Shown: positions 37,169-46,799 of the stretch, piece after piece | Layout of the letters: every line of letters starts with the position of its first letter | Position numbering within the stretch: the first letter of the stretch is position 1 | Source: Achromobacter xylosoxidans | Lineage (GTDB): Bacteria; Pseudomonadota; Gammaproteobacteria; Burkholderiales; Burkholderiaceae_B | Length of the DNA: 64,000 nt | NCBI RefSeq assembly: GCF_014490035.1 | Contig: NZ_CP061008.1 | Coordinates: forward strand, 186,001-250,000 | Reading direction: 5' to 3' | Translations under genes and position numbers: made by a program | Notes under the pieces: generated by a model | Databases searched by the model: none | What the model saw: only the letters and a program-made list of their open reading frames with translations | What the model was told of the DNA's origin: nothing

Positions 37169-37680
37169 CTTTTCGGGCGGCTCGTGTGCGAATACTTACT
37201 TGTGCTGCGGACGGGCGTCAGTCTTTGTTATTTCTGAATAATGACTGTAGCCAGGCTGTTTTTGAATATGACATTGCGCCGGCCATTAATAAATAACCCC
37301 GCGCCGGCATTATGTTTTTTCATTTTGGTTAAACCGGACCAAGAAAAACCCTTTTATATATTTGCTAACAAACTCAATGGCGGGTCATGTTGCGGTTTAT
37401 GTAATGAATGTAATTATTTGAGGGATTTCCCGGGGTTTATTGCGACGAATCCGACTTACTTGCACAGCAATAAAAATATTTAGAAAGAATTTCGCTGTTT
37501 GCTACCTATACGATTCGTTGGCTCGCCGCTTGGCACGTCTGATCAAGTATCGAGCTGTAAATATTCTTAAGCAATACGCCCGCCCGAACCGGGGCAAACA
37601 TATTCGATTCTGCATCGATCTCGTGCCCCCGGGTGTCAATTTCTAGTGTCTCCGACACGACGAAAACAGTGAGGTCCCCC
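37169..37680. other. AT-rich regulatory gap before the capsule locus
   Basis: Over 500 bases without a convincing gene, markedly AT-rich in 37210-37570. Short open frames exist (37241-37483, 37440-37646) but lack ribosome sites and family features. A copy of AATTATTTGAGGGATTT (37412-37428) exactly matches 9610-9626. TATATATTTG at about 37353 could be a -10 region. This is the expected place for the capsule promoter, and its composition suggests control by a nucleoid-type silencer. Confidence 0.6.
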
Positions 37681-38958
<1,278 letters not shown>

Positions 38959-38997
38959 GTTCAGGCTCACTATCGATCACTAGAGGAGAGCCTCCGA

Positions 38998-41478
38998 ATG
39001 GCTGCTTTTACCACCGCTCCGATTGGAACCTGCCGCATCCATACGCCGCTGCGCGATGCCGTGGGCCGCTACCCGATCAAGCTGCAACTCGGGCGCAACT
39101 ACGGTTTCGTGCACACCAGCGCCGAGGCGCTGCAGCAGGCGCGATTCATGTTTGGCCAGGGCGACATCCCTGCCGACGTCCAGCGCGTGATCTTCCGGCC
39201 TTCGAATGGCGAGCAGGCGCGCAAAGGCGCCCACAAGCCGGCTGACCTCTACGTGGTCGAACTGTCTTCGCGCAAGCTGCTGACCATAGACGGCTACCCG
39301 ATACAGTCCAACTACCTGGTGCGCTACTTCAGCGAGTTCTTCGCCGACCGCACGCGCACCCGGATGTTCTGGTCCATGGCCCACGCCGACCGTCTGGCCG
39401 AGCGCCGTGCGCTGCTGGACCAGGAGCCGGTCTTCAAGGCGCTCACGCCGGACGACCGCAATCTGCTCGCCCGTATCGTCAAGCGCGACCAGACGGATGA
39501 GGAGATCGAGCAGGAAATGAACCAGTTGGTCGATCTGCTGGGCCGCGACAAAGTGGTGTTTGTCACGCACGTCAATGCCATGACGCCGGACAACGCGCCC
39601 ATCGAGCAACGCCAGCAACTGATCGCCGCGGTGCTCGTCAGCGCGCAGCGCATCGGCGTGCCTTGCTACGACCCGACGCCGCTGATGAACAAGATCGGCC
39701 AGTCCGAGGCCATGGAAAATGGCGGATTGGACCTGACCCACTACACGCCGGCTTTCGCCGAGCGCCTGTGCGCAGAGTGGTTCAAGACCTACATGCGTCC
39801 GCGCCTGGATGCGTCGACGACGCAGCCCTCCGCGCCCAAGCTTTCCGCCGACGAAAGCGCCGATCGCATCGAGAAACTCTGGGATTCGGGCGAACTGCGC
39901 GAAGCCTCGCGCCGCGTGCGCGAGGTGCTGCGCCGCCATCCCGGCCTGCCCGACCACACGCTGCTGTTTGCGCGCATCCAGGAAGAACTGGGCGACTACG
40001 AAGGATCGTTGGCGCTCTTGGGCAGCGCCGACGGCGCGGTGGCGTCCGGCAGCAAGGCAGAGCAGATCCTGATGCGCAACCAGTTCAAGCTGGGACGCCA
40101 TGACGTGGCGTACTCGCTGGCTGCCGGCTTGCTGGGCGATGAGATCGAAACCCCCGAAATCGTGCGCATTGCGGCGATTTCCGCGGGCCAATTGGGTTAT
40201 GTGGACGAGACCCTGGGCAACTGGAAGCAGCTGTTCCGCATCTCTTCCCCGGAAGACGCGGTCGCGGTGGAAGCCGCCGACACCGTGCTCGCGCTGCTGC
40301 AGGCCAGCGGTGACATGGAATCCGCCATACGCTGGATCCACGAGGTCCGCGCGGCCATGCCTGCGTACGGGCGCGGCTTCGCCATGCTGTGGCGCGACCG
40401 GCTGCTGGCCGGCGATCGCGCCGGACTGCGCAACCTGGCGTCCGAATCGCCCGCGCTCAATGATGTCGACGCGCTGGAGCTGGTCAAGGAAGCTTCGTGG
40501 CGCGGCGGCATCATGGCCGCCGCCACGCTGGCGGTTTCGTGCAAGCTGGCAAGCAGCGAGCAGGAAGATATCGTCGCCTGGCTGAATTCGCAGTCGCAAG
40601 CCTGGGCCGAGGAAGGCAACCGCGCGCTGGAAGAAGGACGCCTGCGCGATGCCGCGGAGCGCATCTGCGCGCACCGCCTGCTGACTCCCGATGCGCTAGC
40701 CGGCGTGCGCGCCCAGCGCGCCTTCGAGCGCGCGATGCGCCTGGGCGTGCGGGCCGCACTGGTGGCGGGCAATCACAAGGAAGTCATCGACCTTACCGAC
40801 ATCGCGCTGGACAGCCAGATCGATTTCCCGGAGCTGCATGCCATGCGCGGCCGCGCGGCCGATGCGCTGGGCGACAAGAAGACCGCCATGCGGCACCTCG
40901 AGCAGGCTGCCGCCGGCGAGTCCGCCTCGTTCAGCACCCAGCTGCATTTTGCGCGGGTGGCCTTCCACGGCGGCTGGTATGGCGAGGCCATCGACGCCTA
41001 CAAGACCGTGCTCGACCATGCCGGCGCGGACCAGGGCGCCAAGGACGAAGCGCAGCGCCAGCTGGGCAGGCTTGGACCCCGCGCCATCCGCGGCGCGCGG
41101 GAGATTCTTTCCTCCGGCGATCACCAGGCGGCCTGGAATCTGCTGGAGCGCGTCGCGCAGTCCTGGCCCGGCATGTCGGAAGTCGACCATGAAAAGCGGC
41201 GCATCATCGCCGTGCTGTACGCCGAAGCGCGTGCGCTGGATTCGGCCAGCACGACCGAACGCCTGGCGTTGGGCGAGCGCATCCTGAAGCTGGTTCCGGA
41301 AGATCCCATCGGCTTGCGCCTGGCCGCCGTGGGCGCCATGCGCCTGCATCGCTTCGAACAGGCCCTGCCGTACTGGCGCAAGCTGCAGGAACGTTCCGAG
41401 AATCCGGCGCAGTTCGATCACTACATCGAACGCTGCCTCGTGTGGATCGAGAAGATCAACCGGAGGAAGGCAGCATGA
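38998..41478 (+). CDS. tviD: TviD-like Vi capsule biosynthesis protein (SGNH-like domain plus TPR region)
   Basis: 826 residues, very near the length of Salmonella TviD (831). The N-terminal ~280 residues look like an SGNH/GSCFA-type esterase fold: GTCR at residues 10-13 takes the place of the GSC motif, and DLTHY near residue 245 provides the D-x2-H pair. In Vi, O-acetylation depends on TviD, which fits. Residues ~290-820 are all-helical, with TPR-like repeats (DELREASRRVREVLRRHPGLPDHTLLFARIQEELGDYEGSLALL; AMRGRAADALGDKKTAMRHLEQAA). GAGGAG precedes the start, 39 bp after tviB. Identity is by length, order and layout; sequence similarity needs a search. Confidence 0.75.
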   Translation: MAAFTTAPIGTCRIHTPLRDAVGRYPIKLQLGRNYGFVHTSAEALQQARFMFGQGDIPADVQRVIFRPSNGEQARKGAHKPADLYVVELSSRKLLTIDGYPIQSNYLVRYFSEFFADRTRTRMFWSMAHADRLAERRALLDQEPVFKALTPDDRNLLARIVKRDQTDEEIEQEMNQLVDLLGRDKVVFVTHVNAMTPDNAPIEQRQQLIAAVLVSAQRIGVPCYDPTPLMNKIGQSEAMENGGLDLTHYTPAFAERLCAEWFKTYMRPRLDASTTQPSAPKLSADESADRIEKLWDSGELREASRRVREVLRRHPGLPDHTLLFARIQEELGDYEGSLALLGSADGAVASGSKAEQILMRNQFKLGRHDVAYSLAAGLLGDEIETPEIVRIAAISAGQLGYVDETLGNWKQLFRISSPEDAVAVEAADTVLALLQASGDMESAIRWIHEVRAAMPAYGRGFAMLWRDRLLAGDRAGLRNLASESPALNDVDALELVKEASWRGGIMAAATLAVSCKLASSEQEDIVAWLNSQSQAWAEEGNRALEEGRLRDAAERICAHRLLTPDALAGVRAQRAFERAMRLGVRAALVAGNHKEVIDLTDIALDSQIDFPELHAMRGRAADALGDKKTAMRHLEQAAAGESASFSTQLHFARVAFHGGWYGEAIDAYKTVLDHAGADQGAKDEAQRQLGRLGPRAIRGAREILSSGDHQAAWNLLERVAQSWPGMSEVDHEKRRIIAVLYAEARALDSASTTERLALGERILKLVPEDPIGLRLAAVGAMRLHRFEQALPYWRKLQERSENPAQFDHYIERCLVWIEKINRRKAA

Positions 41479-43529
41479 ATCCCCCATTGACTACCGAGCG
41501 AGCGGAGGCTGCATCCGATCTGCAAGCGGTGCAAGCCCGGTTGGAAGAGATCGTCACGGCGTCGGTGCGGGTTCAAGTCGCCCAGGAAAACCTGCCCCGC
41601 GCCCAGGAATTGGCGCGCGACCACATGGCCGATTCCAAGGTCCGCTTCCTGCTGCTCAGGCTGAAGGAGGCGGCGGGCCTGAACGAAGGCATGGCCGAGC
41701 AGTGGGCCACGCTGTTGCAGGAGTGCCCGGACGATTTCCTGATCGTGCGCTACTGCGCGACTCGGTTGGTGAAGGAACGCAAGATCGATGAGGCCTTGGC
41801 CTTGGTCGATCATCATCTTCCGCCCTCGACGCAGAATCCCAATCGCTTGTTCGCGCGGGCCAAGCTGCTGAGCGACATCCGTGCGCACGAGCAGTCCGAC
41901 GAACTCTTTCGCCGGCTGATTTCCGAGAACACCGACCGCAACATGCGCGTCGAGTTCGCCAAGCGCCTGCGCAAGCGCGGGTTGCTGGCCGACGCGTTCG
42001 ATGCGATCGCGCCCGTCATGAAGCACCTGACGCCCGGCAGCAAGGCGGCGGAGCTGGCCAACGACCTGGCCAGCGACTACGCCTTCTACCAACGCTTCGA
42101 ATCGGAAGAAGGGCTGGTGGGCAAGGATGTCAGGATCGTGTCGATGAAGCATGCGATCCTGCACTTCCGCGACCGCAAGATCGTGGATCAGTCGGCGGAG
42201 AAGCCGGTGTCGGTCGCGCTGGTGACGGGCAGCCTCGGGCCCGGCGGCGCCGAGCGCCAGCTGACGCGGCTTGCGGGCGAACTGACACGCCTGGCCGAGT
42301 GCCCCGAGCGCCGGCCGGCCGACGTGATCATGATGCCGAAGAAAGTCGAAGTCATGGTCAAGCAGCACACCGAGCCAGCGGGCTCCACCAAGAAGCAGGG
42401 GCTGGATTTCTTCCTGCCGGTGCTGGTGAAGGCACAGATCCCGGTCACGGAAATCAACAAGCTGCCAGCCGTTTCGGTGTCTCATCAATCCGTGCCCGAA
42501 GGCAGCCTGAGCCGTCTGCTGGAGCAGTTGCCGCCTCCGGTGCACTACGGCGTGACCCGGCTTACGCCTGTGCTGCGGGAGAACCCGTTCGACGTGGTGA
42601 GCCTGTGGCAGGACGGGACCTGCCTGTTCGGCGCGCTGGCCGCGCTGCTGGCCGGCGCTCCGACCATACATCTGGTCTTCCGCGGACTGCCGCCGAACAT
42701 CCGCAAGGACCGCTTCCGCGAGGAATATCCCGAGCTCTACCAGGCGCTGGCCCAGGTGCCGGGGGTGGTTTTCGTCAGCAACAGCTGCAAGGCCGCGGAA
42801 GCCTATTCGGAATGGCTGGGCATCCCGATCACGCGCTTTCACATCCTGTACAACGGCGTGCCCGATCTGTCGACGGACGCCTCGGCCGTGGATGAGGAAA
42901 AGTGGAAAGCCTTCCAGGAAAGCACGAACGATGCCACCGAGACGATAGGCGGCGTGTTCCGCCTGGAGCCGGACAAGCGGCCACAGCTATGGATCAAGCT
43001 GGCGGCGATGTACCTGAAGGACAGGCCGCAGGCGCGCTTCGTCATCGTCGGCGACGGACGCCTGCGCGAGAACATCGAGGCCTTGGCTGAAGAGCTGAGC
43101 GTGACGGACAGATTGTTGCTGGTCGGTCTTTCCAACCACGTGGGCTATTGGTATTCGCAAATGGATGCCAGCGTCCTGCTGTCGCGCTACGAAGGCTTGC
43201 CCAACGTGCTGATCGAAGCCCAGTTGGTGGGTGTGCCGGTGATCTCGACTCCCGCGGGCGGCGCCGGCGAGTGCTTTGTGGAGAACGAGACCGGCCACCT
43301 GCTCAGCTGCGTCGATCACCCGGACCTGCACGAGGCATGCGAGAAAGTCGCGTCCATGGTGGACCAGGTGCGCAGCAACGAGCAGCTGAGGGACCACAGC
43401 CGTCACCGGGCGCAGAAATTGTTCTCGCTCGATGCCATGCTGACCAAGTTCATGGGCCTGTGCATGCCCGTGGTGTCCGAGAACGACGAACGCATGGATA
43501 TCGAGCCCATGCGCCTGATGCAAGCCTGA
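41475..43529 (+). CDS. tviE: TviE-like glycosyltransferase
   Basis: 684 residues; ATG overlaps the tviD-like stop (ATGA) with AGGAAGG upstream. The N-terminal ~220 residues are helical and TPR-like (DDFLIVRYCATRLVKERKIDEALALVDHHLPP). A GT-B glycosyltransferase follows from SVALVTGSLGPGGAERQLTRLAGEL (residue ~232), with ITRFHILYNGVPD, GVFRLEPDKRPQLWIKLAAMY, ARFVIVGDGRLRENIEALAEEL, and the nucleotide-sugar motif SRYEGLPNVLIEAQLVGVPVISTPAGGAGECF (E-x7-E). TviE is the presumed Vi polymerase transferring GalNAcA; this version is about 100 residues longer at the N-terminus than the Salmonella protein. Confidence 0.82.
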   Translation: MNPPLTTERAEAASDLQAVQARLEEIVTASVRVQVAQENLPRAQELARDHMADSKVRFLLLRLKEAAGLNEGMAEQWATLLQECPDDFLIVRYCATRLVKERKIDEALALVDHHLPPSTQNPNRLFARAKLLSDIRAHEQSDELFRRLISENTDRNMRVEFAKRLRKRGLLADAFDAIAPVMKHLTPGSKAAELANDLASDYAFYQRFESEEGLVGKDVRIVSMKHAILHFRDRKIVDQSAEKPVSVALVTGSLGPGGAERQLTRLAGELTRLAECPERRPADVIMMPKKVEVMVKQHTEPAGSTKKQGLDFFLPVLVKAQIPVTEINKLPAVSVSHQSVPEGSLSRLLEQLPPPVHYGVTRLTPVLRENPFDVVSLWQDGTCLFGALAALLAGAPTIHLVFRGLPPNIRKDRFREEYPELYQALAQVPGVVFVSNSCKAAEAYSEWLGIPITRFHILYNGVPDLSTDASAVDEEKWKAFQESTNDATETIGGVFRLEPDKRPQLWIKLAAMYLKDRPQARFVIVGDGRLRENIEALAEELSVTDRLLLVGLSNHVGYWYSQMDASVLLSRYEGLPNVLIEAQLVGVPVISTPAGGAGECFVENETGHLLSCVDHPDLHEACEKVASMVDQVRSNEQLRDHSRHRAQKLFSLDAMLTKFMGLCMPVVSENDERMDIEPMRLMQA

Positions 43530-43570
43530 TTGACGTCCAACCGATCAAGCTGCGCAAACGAAAGGATCTT

Positions 43571-44725
43571 ATGCATATGTACGTCCCGGGTTCAGGGCTG
43601 CGGCGCAAAGCAGCCCTGACCATGGTGGTTCTTGCCACGCTGACTCTCGCGGGGTGCCAGCTGCCCCGTTCCGGCCCGATGCTGAGCGAAATGACGGGCG
43701 CGCACGATGACAAGGACGTCATCGTGATGCCCGTGTCGCGCGAACTGGTGCAGGCCAGCCGGGTGCCCGACGTGGCCGACTTTCCCGTGCGCTACCGCGA
43801 TCTCACGCAGGCCGGATTCGACCGCCTGGTTCCCGGTGACGGCATCAACGTGAAGGTATGGGAGCGCGGCGGGCTGGGCGTGTTCGCGGCGGATCCGTCC
43901 GGCGTGAGCGACCTGGGAAACCAGGAGATAGACCCGGCGGGGAATGTGAGCTTCCCAATTCTGGGCAAGTTCCATGCCGCCAACATGACCCTGGCGCAGT
44001 TGCATGACGCCGTTGTCGCGCGCCTGGCCAGGCTCGTCGTGGGCGCCGACGTCAGCGTGACGCGCGCCGCGGATGCGCGCGGCCAGATGGTGACGGTGCA
44101 GGGCAACCTGACCAAGCCCGGCATGTATCCCATCACCCAGACCTCGCAGCGCCTGAGCAGCGCGCTGGCCCAGGCCGCGCCGGTGCAGACGAACCCCGAG
44201 CAGCTCGTCATCAGCCTGCGCCGTGACAACCAGGTGGCGTCGGTGCGGCTGTCGGATATCTATCGCAACCAGAACAACGACATCCTGCTGCGCGCGGGCG
44301 ATGTCATCACCGCCTATGACTCGAAAGAGTACCTGACCGTGCTGGGCGCCGCCGGCACCCAGGGGCGCGTGGCCATCAGCAAGCGCAACTACAGCGTGCT
44401 GGATGCGCTGGCGGATTCCCGCGGCCTGGACGACAAGCTGGCGGATCCGCGTTCCGTGTTCCTGTTCACGCCCGCCAAGGCTGGCGCCGAGGGCAAGCCG
44501 GATCTGTTGCCGGTGGTCTACCAGTTCGATCTGACGCGTCCGGAGCAAGTGGCGCTGGCTCGAGAATTCACCGTGCAGGAAGGCCAGGCCATCTATATTT
44601 CGGATGCGCCGTTCACGCAGGTGCAGAAGGTGTTGTCCGCGTTCCGCGTCACGATGAGCGCCGGCTTCAGCGCCACGCGCGCCATTGACAGCGATTCGGG
44701 CGGCTCGTCCGGCATAAGCCAATAG
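43571..44725 (+). CDS. vexA: Wza/VexA-type outer membrane polysaccharide export lipoprotein
   Basis: 384 residues. A lipobox LAGC lies at the end of the signal sequence, giving an outer-membrane lipoprotein. The PES domain follows: LVPGDGINVKVWERGGL, EIDPAGNVSFPILGKFHAANMTLAQLHDAVVARL, then two SLBB domains (VTVQGNLTKPGMYPIT; LTVLGAAGTQGRVAISKRNYSVLDALA). Such proteins form the export channel for ABC-dependent capsules. AGGA precedes the ATG at 43571; ATG 43577 is a near alternative. It follows tviE by 41 bp. Confidence 0.9.
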   Translation: MHMYVPGSGLRRKAALTMVVLATLTLAGCQLPRSGPMLSEMTGAHDDKDVIVMPVSRELVQASRVPDVADFPVRYRDLTQAGFDRLVPGDGINVKVWERGGLGVFAADPSGVSDLGNQEIDPAGNVSFPILGKFHAANMTLAQLHDAVVARLARLVVGADVSVTRAADARGQMVTVQGNLTKPGMYPITQTSQRLSSALAQAAPVQTNPEQLVISLRRDNQVASVRLSDIYRNQNNDILLRAGDVITAYDSKEYLTVLGAAGTQGRVAISKRNYSVLDALADSRGLDDKLADPRSVFLFTPAKAGAEGKPDLLPVVYQFDLTRPEQVALAREFTVQEGQAIYISDAPFTQVQKVLSAFRVTMSAGFSATRAIDSDSGGSSGISQ

Positions 44726-44732
44726 CGTGTCG

Positions 44733-46073
44733 ATGAGTAACGAGGACAGGATCAAGGGCTGGCGTTCGCGCCGTAAGGAAAGTAGCTACGCAGTAGGATC
44801 CGGCGTCGCGGCCTGGCGCCTGGATCCGGCGGCATTGTTTGAAGCAAGGGCCACGCCGGCCGTCCTGCTCAAGCCTCTGGTCGCGCGCCTGCAGGGCGAG
44901 CCGCACGATTCCGTGGCTGCCCGGCGGGCGGTGTACGAGGCGGTGCAGGCGGAACTGGACGCGGAGATCGCGCGCAGCGACGTCGACGAGACGCTGGCGG
45001 ATTTTTCGCGCCGGCGCCTGCGCGTCATCGTGCGCCTGCTGGAAATGGATATCCGCGACGGCGTCGAGGTGTTCGCGCCCGGCTACATGCCAGCCAAACT
45101 GGTGGCCGAAGACGAGCGCCTGGCCGCGGCGCACGCGCGGCGCGTGGAGCGCCGGAAGCAGGACGAGGCGCGCGAAGCGCGCCGCCACGCCTCGCGCAAT
45201 GACATTGCGCTGGAGGTCGAAGTGCCGCAGGACGAGGCGGGCGATCTCGCGATATTGCGAGCCCGCTTGCAAGGCCTGCATGAGGGGCACGATCCGAGCC
45301 ATTCCGTGAAGGTCCGGCCGGTCGGGCGCACGCTGCTGGCGATGTTCATCTACCAGCTGCGCGTGATGCATGGCGAGAGCCGGATCGCCCTGGTATGGGC
45401 GCTGGTGGGCCCGGTCGTGCTGCTGACGCTGATTTCGTCGCTGTACATCCTGATGGGCACGCACTACATCATGGGCATGGACGTGCAGACGTTCTCGCTG
45501 TTGGGCGCGACGACCTGGATCATGTTCCGGCAGATCGCTTTCAGGAGCAGCACGGCCTACGTGTCAGCCCGCGGTCTGCTGAACTTCCAGGGCGTCACGC
45601 CCTTGATGTGCGCGCTGGTGCAGGCGTTCATCTATGTGTCGGTGTATCTGGTGGTGTTCCTGGTGCTGATCAGCGCCGGTCATGCGCTGGAACTCGTGAC
45701 CTTGCCGAAAAGCTGGTCCGGTTTCCTGCTTTTTGTCGTGCTGATGGGATGCTTCGGGGCCGCGTTGGGCGTGCTGTTCGGATCGATCGCGACCTACTGG
45801 CATTTCTTTCTCAGGCTCGCGCCGATCATTGAACGCTTTCTGCAGATCTTCGCGGCGGTGTTCTTCGTGTCGGAGCAGTTGCCGGAGAACCTGCGGCCGT
45901 GGATGCTGTGGCTGCCATTGGCGCATGGCATGCAGCTGCTGCGTTCCGCGTACTTCGAGGCCTACACCTCGCATGATGCGAGTCTCGGGTACTTCCTGAC
46001 CTCTTTGGTTTTCATGATGGTGCTTGCGTTGGCGGCGGAGCGTCTGGCCCGTCCCAATGTCCAGCCGATGTGA
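44733..46073 (+). CDS. vexB: KpsM/VexB-type capsule ABC permease with a long N-terminal cytoplasmic extension
   Basis: 446 residues, against ~260 for KpsM and VexB. Residues ~198-440 are the ABC-2 permease with six membrane helices (GRTLLAMFIYQLRVMHGESRIALVWALVGPVVLLTLISSL, ... FFVSEQLPENLRPWMLWLPLAHGMQLLRSAYFE is the family's conserved end). Residues 1-195 are soluble and charged, with a helical stretch rich in Arg, Glu and Ala (DERLAAAHARRVERRKQDEAREARRHAS) and no family I recognise. Start ATG 44733 or GTG 44727; no clear ribosome site. The partner ATPase is degenerate. Confidence 0.85.
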   Translation: MSNEDRIKGWRSRRKESSYAVGSGVAAWRLDPAALFEARATPAVLLKPLVARLQGEPHDSVAARRAVYEAVQAELDAEIARSDVDETLADFSRRRLRVIVRLLEMDIRDGVEVFAPGYMPAKLVAEDERLAAAHARRVERRKQDEAREARRHASRNDIALEVEVPQDEAGDLAILRARLQGLHEGHDPSHSVKVRPVGRTLLAMFIYQLRVMHGESRIALVWALVGPVVLLTLISSLYILMGTHYIMGMDVQTFSLLGATTWIMFRQIAFRSSTAYVSARGLLNFQGVTPLMCALVQAFIYVSVYLVVFLVLISAGHALELVTLPKSWSGFLLFVVLMGCFGAALGVLFGSIATYWHFFLRLAPIIERFLQIFAAVFFVSEQLPENLRPWMLWLPLAHGMQLLRSAYFEAYTSHDASLGYFLTSLVFMMVLALAAERLARPNVQPM

Positions 46074-46082
46074 GGGAAGAAG

Positions 46083-46799
46083 ATGATCCATCTCAATGGC
46101 GTCACTGACGAGCCCTATGCATTCGGCAGCAGGCAGGCGCTGCTTTCCAACGTGGATCTCGACATTCCGGTCGGGCGCTATGCGCTGCTGTCGCCCGCGC
46201 CGGAACTGCATCGCCAGATCGTCGATGTGCTGTGCGGCTTGCGGCCGCCGCGCCAGGGTTTCGTCAAGCACGATGGCAGCGTGTCCTGGGCGATAGGCCG
46301 CCAGGGCTTCATCCGCGGCAAGGCCAACGGCCTGAGCATGATCGACTTCGTCAGCGAGATGTACGAGATCGACGCGGATGCCACGCACGAACTGGTCGCC
46401 GACCTGGTCAGCGATCCCAGAACCCTGGCCAAGCCCATGGAGCATTGGCCGCTCTACGCGCGGCAGGAGTTTTCCTTCGCGCTGGCGCTGGCGCCGGCGT
46501 TCGATGTCTACGTGATCGAAGGGGCCATCCCTTTCGAGCCTTGCCGTTTCACCCGCCTGTGGCTGGCTCTGTTCGAAGAGCGCCTGGTCGGCCGGACACT
46601 CATTCTTTCCAGTTACCGCCAGAATCAGTTGGCGGACTATTGCTTCAAGGGTTTGATTTATGAACGAAGCGCACTCAGCATCGAAGACGACCTCGACCAG
46701 TGCATCCGCAGGTTTCCCCCGCGACGATCAAGGAGCGAATCCGGCACAGGCGACGACGTCCTCGGAGGCGGCTTCGATGAGGGCGGAATCGGCCTCTGA
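46083..46799 (+). CDS. vexC: KpsT/VexC-like ABC ATPase with all catalytic motifs degenerate
   Basis: 238 residues that align along their length with KpsT-type capsule ATPases (IHLNGVTDEPYAFGSRQALLSNVDLDIPVGRYALL; GSVSWAIGRQGFIRGKANGLSMIDFVSEMYEID; LAKPMEHW; FSFALALAPAFDVYVIEG; ADYCFKGLIYE). The functional residues are gone. Walker A (GxxGxGKS/T) is SPAPELHRQ (37-45). The signature (SSGM) is PLYA (123-126). Walker B and catalytic Glu (VDE) are IEG (145-147). The H-loop His is Tyr-178 in SSYR. The frame is otherwise clean and lies 10 bp after vexB. I infer a pseudo-ATPase, not a sequencing error, since no frameshift explains four lost motifs. Its last ~30 residues may be C-terminal overlap with the next gene. 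Confidence 0.8.
   Translation: MIHLNGVTDEPYAFGSRQALLSNVDLDIPVGRYALLSPAPELHRQIVDVLCGLRPPRQGFVKHDGSVSWAIGRQGFIRGKANGLSMIDFVSEMYEIDADATHELVADLVSDPRTLAKPMEHWPLYARQEFSFALALAPAFDVYVIEGAIPFEPCRFTRLWLALFEERLVGRTLILSSYRQNQLADYCFKGLIYERSALSIEDDLDQCIRRFPPRRSRSESGTGDDVLGGGFDEGGIGL

Noticed and set aside
37241-37646. Two short open frames (80 and 68 codons) before the capsule locus
   Set aside because: No Shine-Dalgarno, odd Cys/Asn-rich content, AT-rich DNA; more likely regulatory sequence.
46083-46799. Frameshift or sequencing error as the cause of the lost ATPase motifs
   Set aside because: Conserved segments before, between and after all four lost motifs remain in the same frame, so no local shift explains them.
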